A stretch of DNA of 64,000 nucleotides from JAHCHG01 sp965214585 (lineage in GTDB: Bacteria > Acidobacteriota > Blastocatellia > Pyrinomonadales > Pyrinomonadaceae): contig OZ243957.1 in assembly GCA_965214585.1 (NCBI GenBank), positions 2,418,001-2,482,000 on the forward strand, written 5' to 3'. The position numbers and the translations under genes were made by a program. The notes under the pieces are model-generated. The model was not told the DNA's origin, searched no databases, and worked only from the letters and a program-made list of their open reading frames with translations. How positions within the stretch are numbered: the first letter of the stretch is position 1; the number at the start of each line of letters is the position of its first letter. Positions 61,320 to 64,000 of the stretch are shown piece after piece.

Positions 61320-62153
61320 TTATTCTGTGTCGCTTTCAAACAGATTTATTTTGCTCAAGCCCTTTTCTTTGACTTTCTGAAAAGCGGTTCGGATGTCAGT
61401 TTCGGCTTTGCCGATAATGCGGCGCACGACTTGTTCGGGACGGGCTTTAAAATAAGTGGAATAAATTTTATGATAGCCGTTCGGCGAAGCGGGAGAAAAA
61501 TAATAATTTGAGATGCAGCAGCGAACCACGTCTTTTTTTACTTCGCTGATTGAATACCACGAATTTTCGTTGGTGGAAGTTATCACCAAACGGTTGAAAA
61601 GACTCGGAATTTCAATTGCCCGGTTTACGTTCTCGTCCCAGAGTTCTAAAGTTCCGCCGTATTCGGCTTGCCAATCGGGTGAGCAAAAATAGAGCAGATT
61701 CAAAACTCTGTAATTTTCCAGCCGGCTGTCGTGAGAATCGTCAAGGCGCGGATTTGAAAAATGTCCTTTTGCCATCGCGCTGATGCTGCCGGCGGACGAA
61801 AGAGAATCGCCGACAACTTGTTTTGTCTGCGTGATTTCCGAGATTTTTTCGATTACCCGTTCGTCTTGAAATGCGAGCGTTGCGTCGGAAACGATTGGTT
61901 TATATTTATTCAGAGATTTTGAGGTGTAATTTTTCTCGCGCAAATTGTCCGAAAGCCGCATCTGCTCGAAGGATGGAAAATCTATAAAGATTTTTCGGGC
62001 GATTTCTTCGGGAAGTAAATTGTCAATCGTCGCAAAATGAGTGCTGATTTTTCCGTCTTTCCGAAAATCTTCTCTTATCTTCTCCTCGTCCTTTTCAAGC
62101 CGTTCGACGATAATTTTTACAATCTTCTCACGCATAAATACAACTAGCTCCAA
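61320..62153 (-). CDS. 2OG-Fe(II) oxygenase homologue lacking both iron histidines
   Basis: 277 aa (ATG 62153, alternative 62135). The prolyl-hydroxylase-like core is recognisable: GHFSNPRLDDSHD, VLNLLYFCSPDW, GGTLELWDENV, FNRLVITSTNENSWYS. In related enzymes I remember NPHIDNSHD and SWHSVSPV; here the first His of HxD is Arg (R136, codon CGC) and the distal His is Tyr (Y200, TAT), while D138 and R211 remain. Both changes are single transitions. Probably a pseudoenzyme. Lies between HigBA and DUF1501 with no obvious operon partner. Confidence 0.7.
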   Translation of the reverse strand: MELVVFMREKIVKIIVERLEKDEEKIREDFRKDGKISTHFATIDNLLPEEIARKIFIDFPSFEQMRLSDNLREKNYTSKSLNKYKPIVSDATLAFQDERVIEKISEITQTKQVVGDSLSSAGSISAMAKGHFSNPRLDDSHDSRLENYRVLNLLYFCSPDWQAEYGGTLELWDENVNRAIEIPSLFNRLVITSTNENSWYSISEVKKDVVRCCISNYYFSPASPNGYHKIYSTYFKARPEQVVRRIIGKAETDIRTAFQKVKEKGLSKINLFESDTE

Positions 62154-62277
62154 AATGTTATTCGCTCGCGGGCGAATTTCGGATTCAAGAAAATAACCTG
62201 ACCAAAAACGCTTTTCGCGCGTCTAATATATTGTTGACGGATTTTTTTTGGAATTTTGTTTTGAGATATTCAAGATT

Positions 62278-63537
62278 ATGGACAGAAGATATTTTTTAAA
62301 ATCGGGCGGAATCACGCTGGCAAGTTTCGGTTTGATGAGCGTCGCGCCGGATTTTTTGCAGCAGTTTGCAAATGCGGCAGCAGTCCGCGACGGTTACAGG
62401 CGAAAAAAGATTTTGATAACGATCTTTCAGCGCGGCGCAGTTGACGGTTTGAATATGGTCGTTCCTTTTGGCGAAAGCGATTATTACAAATTGCGCCCGA
62501 CAATCGGGATTGCAAAGCCGAATTCAAACGGCGGCGCGGTCAATTTAGACGGTTTTTTCGGGGTTCATCCGGCACTCAAACCGCTTGAAAAATTCTGGCG
62601 AAATAAACAGCTTGCCGTCGTTCATTCCGCCGGTTCGCCCGACAATACGCGCTCGCATTTTGACGCGCAGGATTATATGGAATCGGGAACGCCGGGCATA
62701 AAATCAACCCGCGACGGCTGGCTCAACCGCGTTTTGCAAACCGAAAACGAAACGGAAGTTTCGCCGTTTCGCGCCGTGGCGATAAATCAGCAGATTCCGC
62801 GCTCGCTCGTCGGACGCGCTCCGGCGGTGGCAATGACGAATTTGCAGGATTTCGCCATCAAAGCGGGCGCATATACAAATTCCGTGCAGGGCGGTTTTGA
62901 AAATTTGTGGCAAAAAAACGCTAATGATTCTTTAAGCGACACGGGACGCGAAACATTCGAGGCGATGAATTTTCTCAAGCAAGCCGATCCCGCGAAATAT
63001 CGGGCGCAAAACGGCGCACGTTATCCGAATACAAAACTCGGCAACTCGCTTTTGCAAATCGCGCAATTGATAAAAGCCGGAGTCGGTCTGGAAATCGCCT
63101 TCGCCGAATCGGGCGGTTGGGACACGCACTTGAATCAGGGCGGCGCAAACGGGCAGCTTGCCAACAATCTGCGCGATTTCGGCGGTTCGATTGCCGCGCT
63201 CGCTGCGGATTTGGGCAAACAAATGGACGACGTAATAATTTTAACAATGAGCGAATTCGGCAGAACAGCCCGCGAAAACGGCACGCGCGGCACGGATCAC
63301 GGACACGGCAACGCGATGTTGATCTTGGGAAATTCGGTCAAAGGCGGAAAAGTTTACGCCGATTGGAAAGGCTTAAATTCCGGCGGACTTTACGAAGGAC
63401 GCGATTTAGCCGTAACGACGGATTTCCGCGACATTTTCGGCGAAATCGCCTTTAAGCACTTAAATAACAAAAACTTAAAGTCAATTTTCCCCGGCTACGA
63501 AGCGAGCGCGAAAAATTTCAGAAATTTTATAGGTTAA
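62278..63537 (+). CDS. DUF1501 family protein with Tat signal
   Basis: 419 aa from ATG 62278. DRRYFLKSGG is a twin-arginine signal with the hydrophobic ITLASFGLMSVA. FQRGAVDGLNMVVPFGE, VVHSAGSPDNTRSHFDAQDYME, NQGGANGQLANNL and MSEFGRTARENGTRGTDHGHG are DUF1501 motifs resembling alkaline-phosphatase-fold sulfatases. Exported folded. Natural partner of the DUF1800 gene upstream. Confidence 0.9.
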   Translation: MDRRYFLKSGGITLASFGLMSVAPDFLQQFANAAAVRDGYRRKKILITIFQRGAVDGLNMVVPFGESDYYKLRPTIGIAKPNSNGGAVNLDGFFGVHPALKPLEKFWRNKQLAVVHSAGSPDNTRSHFDAQDYMESGTPGIKSTRDGWLNRVLQTENETEVSPFRAVAINQQIPRSLVGRAPAVAMTNLQDFAIKAGAYTNSVQGGFENLWQKNANDSLSDTGRETFEAMNFLKQADPAKYRAQNGARYPNTKLGNSLLQIAQLIKAGVGLEIAFAESGGWDTHLNQGGANGQLANNLRDFGGSIAALAADLGKQMDDVIILTMSEFGRTARENGTRGTDHGHGNAMLILGNSVKGGKVYADWKGLNSGGLYEGRDLAVTTDFRDIFGEIAFKHLNNKNLKSIFPGYEASAKNFRNFIG

Positions 63538-63542
63538 TTCAA

Positions 63543-63650
63543 CAGGCAGAAACCCGACAGTTATGGAGGGTGCTGTTTATAAACTATTTTTAACCAATAA
63601 CTTGATCGGTTTGCTGTCAGCACCCTCCATAACTGTCGGGTTTCTGCCTG
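63543..63650. repeat. Perfect 33-bp inverted repeat between convergent genes
   Basis: Arms 63543-63575 and 63618-63650 (CAGGCAGAAACCCGACAGTT...), 42-nt loop. It fills the space between the DUF1501 stop (63537) and the metallophosphoesterase stop (63652), suitable as a two-way terminator, but much longer than needed. Confidence 0.95.
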
Positions 63651-63651
63651 T

Positions 63652-64000
63652 TTATAATAAAATCGTTCTTTCGGAAATAAATTTCCCGTCTTCCGGCTTT
63701 CTGCCCAAAATCAGAAACTTTTGCAGTAAGGTTAGTTTTTCCTTCGGCTCTTTCGGAATTTCCACATAATCAATGACAACTTTTTCGTCTTCCGAGAAAA
63801 TCTTAAAATAATTCAAACGAAATGTCGGATAATAAATTCCCGGCAATAATCCGAATCTGACCGAAACTCTTTTTAGGATTTTCAGCCAAGTTCCCGTATT
63901 TATTATCGCCCGCCCGTTTTCTTCGATCAAAAAAGCGTCGTGCGTGTGTCCGAAAATGAAGATGTGAACGTCCGGGTTTTCCGTAAAAACATTTCTCGCT
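63652..64000 (-). CDS. Metallophosphoesterase (5' partial)
   Basis: The frame is open from 64000 to the stop at 63652-63654; only the C-terminal 115 residues are present. IFGHTHDAFLIEENGRAIINTGTW is the last metal-binding block of calcineurin-like phosphoesterases (GHTH), of the UDP-2,3-diacylglucosamine hydrolase or related group. The end (KEPKEKLTLLQKFLILGRKPED) is basic. Start and specificity are outside the window. Confidence 0.85.
   Translation of the reverse strand, partial: ARNVFTENPDVHIFIFGHTHDAFLIEENGRAIINTGTWLKILKRVSVRFGLLPGIYYPTFRLNYFKIFSEDEKVVIDYVEIPKEPKEKLTLLQKFLILGRKPEDGKFISERTILL

Noticed and set aside
1..64000. tRNA or rRNA genes
   Set aside because: No cloverleaf with a TTCGANTC-type T-loop or conserved rRNA stretch was noticed by eye; a dedicated scan could still reveal one.

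Overview
The window looks like a chromosome segment from a Gram-negative, heterotrophic bacterium, most likely an Acidobacteriota member near Blastocatellia/Pyrinomonadales. This is an inference from gene content: DUF1800 and Tat-exported DUF1501 proteins, a sortilin/BNR-repeat exported protein, a reprolysin-like protease with FG-GAP repeats, tandem FHA/transglycosylase-like membrane proteins and a monomeric NADP-isocitrate dehydrogenase. No rRNA, tRNA or CRISPR array was recognised. Most of the window is ordinary single-copy metabolism and envelope functions. It is broken up by many intergenic inverted repeats and a high density of toxin, toxin-antitoxin and restriction modules.

Layout. 1-5.2 kb (minus strand): cystathionine beta-synthase, an acidic one-TM protein and two FHA-TM-transglycosylase-like proteins, the last cut by the window edge. 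5.4-13.2 kb: glycerophosphodiesterase, methyltransferase, DUF2259-like protein, thioredoxin-like TPR protein, glycine oxidase ThiO, NAD-type isocitrate dehydrogenase and a PNPOx-like protein. 13.4-19.0 kb: a polymorphic-toxin locus, with one full-length toxin plus downstream orphan tips, immunity genes and fragments. 19.1-33.0 kb: SH3 protein, FG-GAP metalloprotease, MBL hydrolase, SDR, GNAT, DUF1015, three tandem lipoprotein paralogues, pterin dehydratase, alpha/beta hydrolase, NTF2-like protein and monomeric IDH. 33.4-37.2 kb: an AT-rich island with a RES toxin whose antitoxin is apparently membrane-anchored and carries an SH3 domain, followed by an ApaLI-like restriction-modification pair bracketed by near-identical terminators. 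37.3-50.4 kb: chromate transporter, TPR protein, purE and purK separated by a PIN toxin-antitoxin module and a miniature element, a sortilin-like protein, rpiA-crcB, free-methionine-sulfoxide reductase, a second PIN module and an aldo/keto reductase. 50.8-52.1 kb: an IS3-family insertion sequence. 52.3-64 kb: TerC, FecR-like protein, CDF metal exporter, LarA-like protein, DUF1800, HigBA, a 2OG-oxygenase homologue lacking both iron-binding histidines, DUF1501 and a partial metallophosphoesterase.

Two candidate systems stand out. The first is the toxin cassette array at 13.4-19.0 kb: short identical stretches upstream of the toxin tips would allow silent tip/immunity cassettes to be recombined onto the expressed core. 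The second is the RES toxin paired with an antitoxin of coiled-coil/TM/SH3b/Xre-C architecture at 33.4-35.2 kb, which replaces the usual DNA-binding half of a Xre antitoxin with a membrane-sensor-like half. A third theme is genome-wide: at least five families of inverted repeats or heptanucleotide repeats lie exactly at gene ends and often supply the stop codon; one runs into the N-terminal codons of purE.
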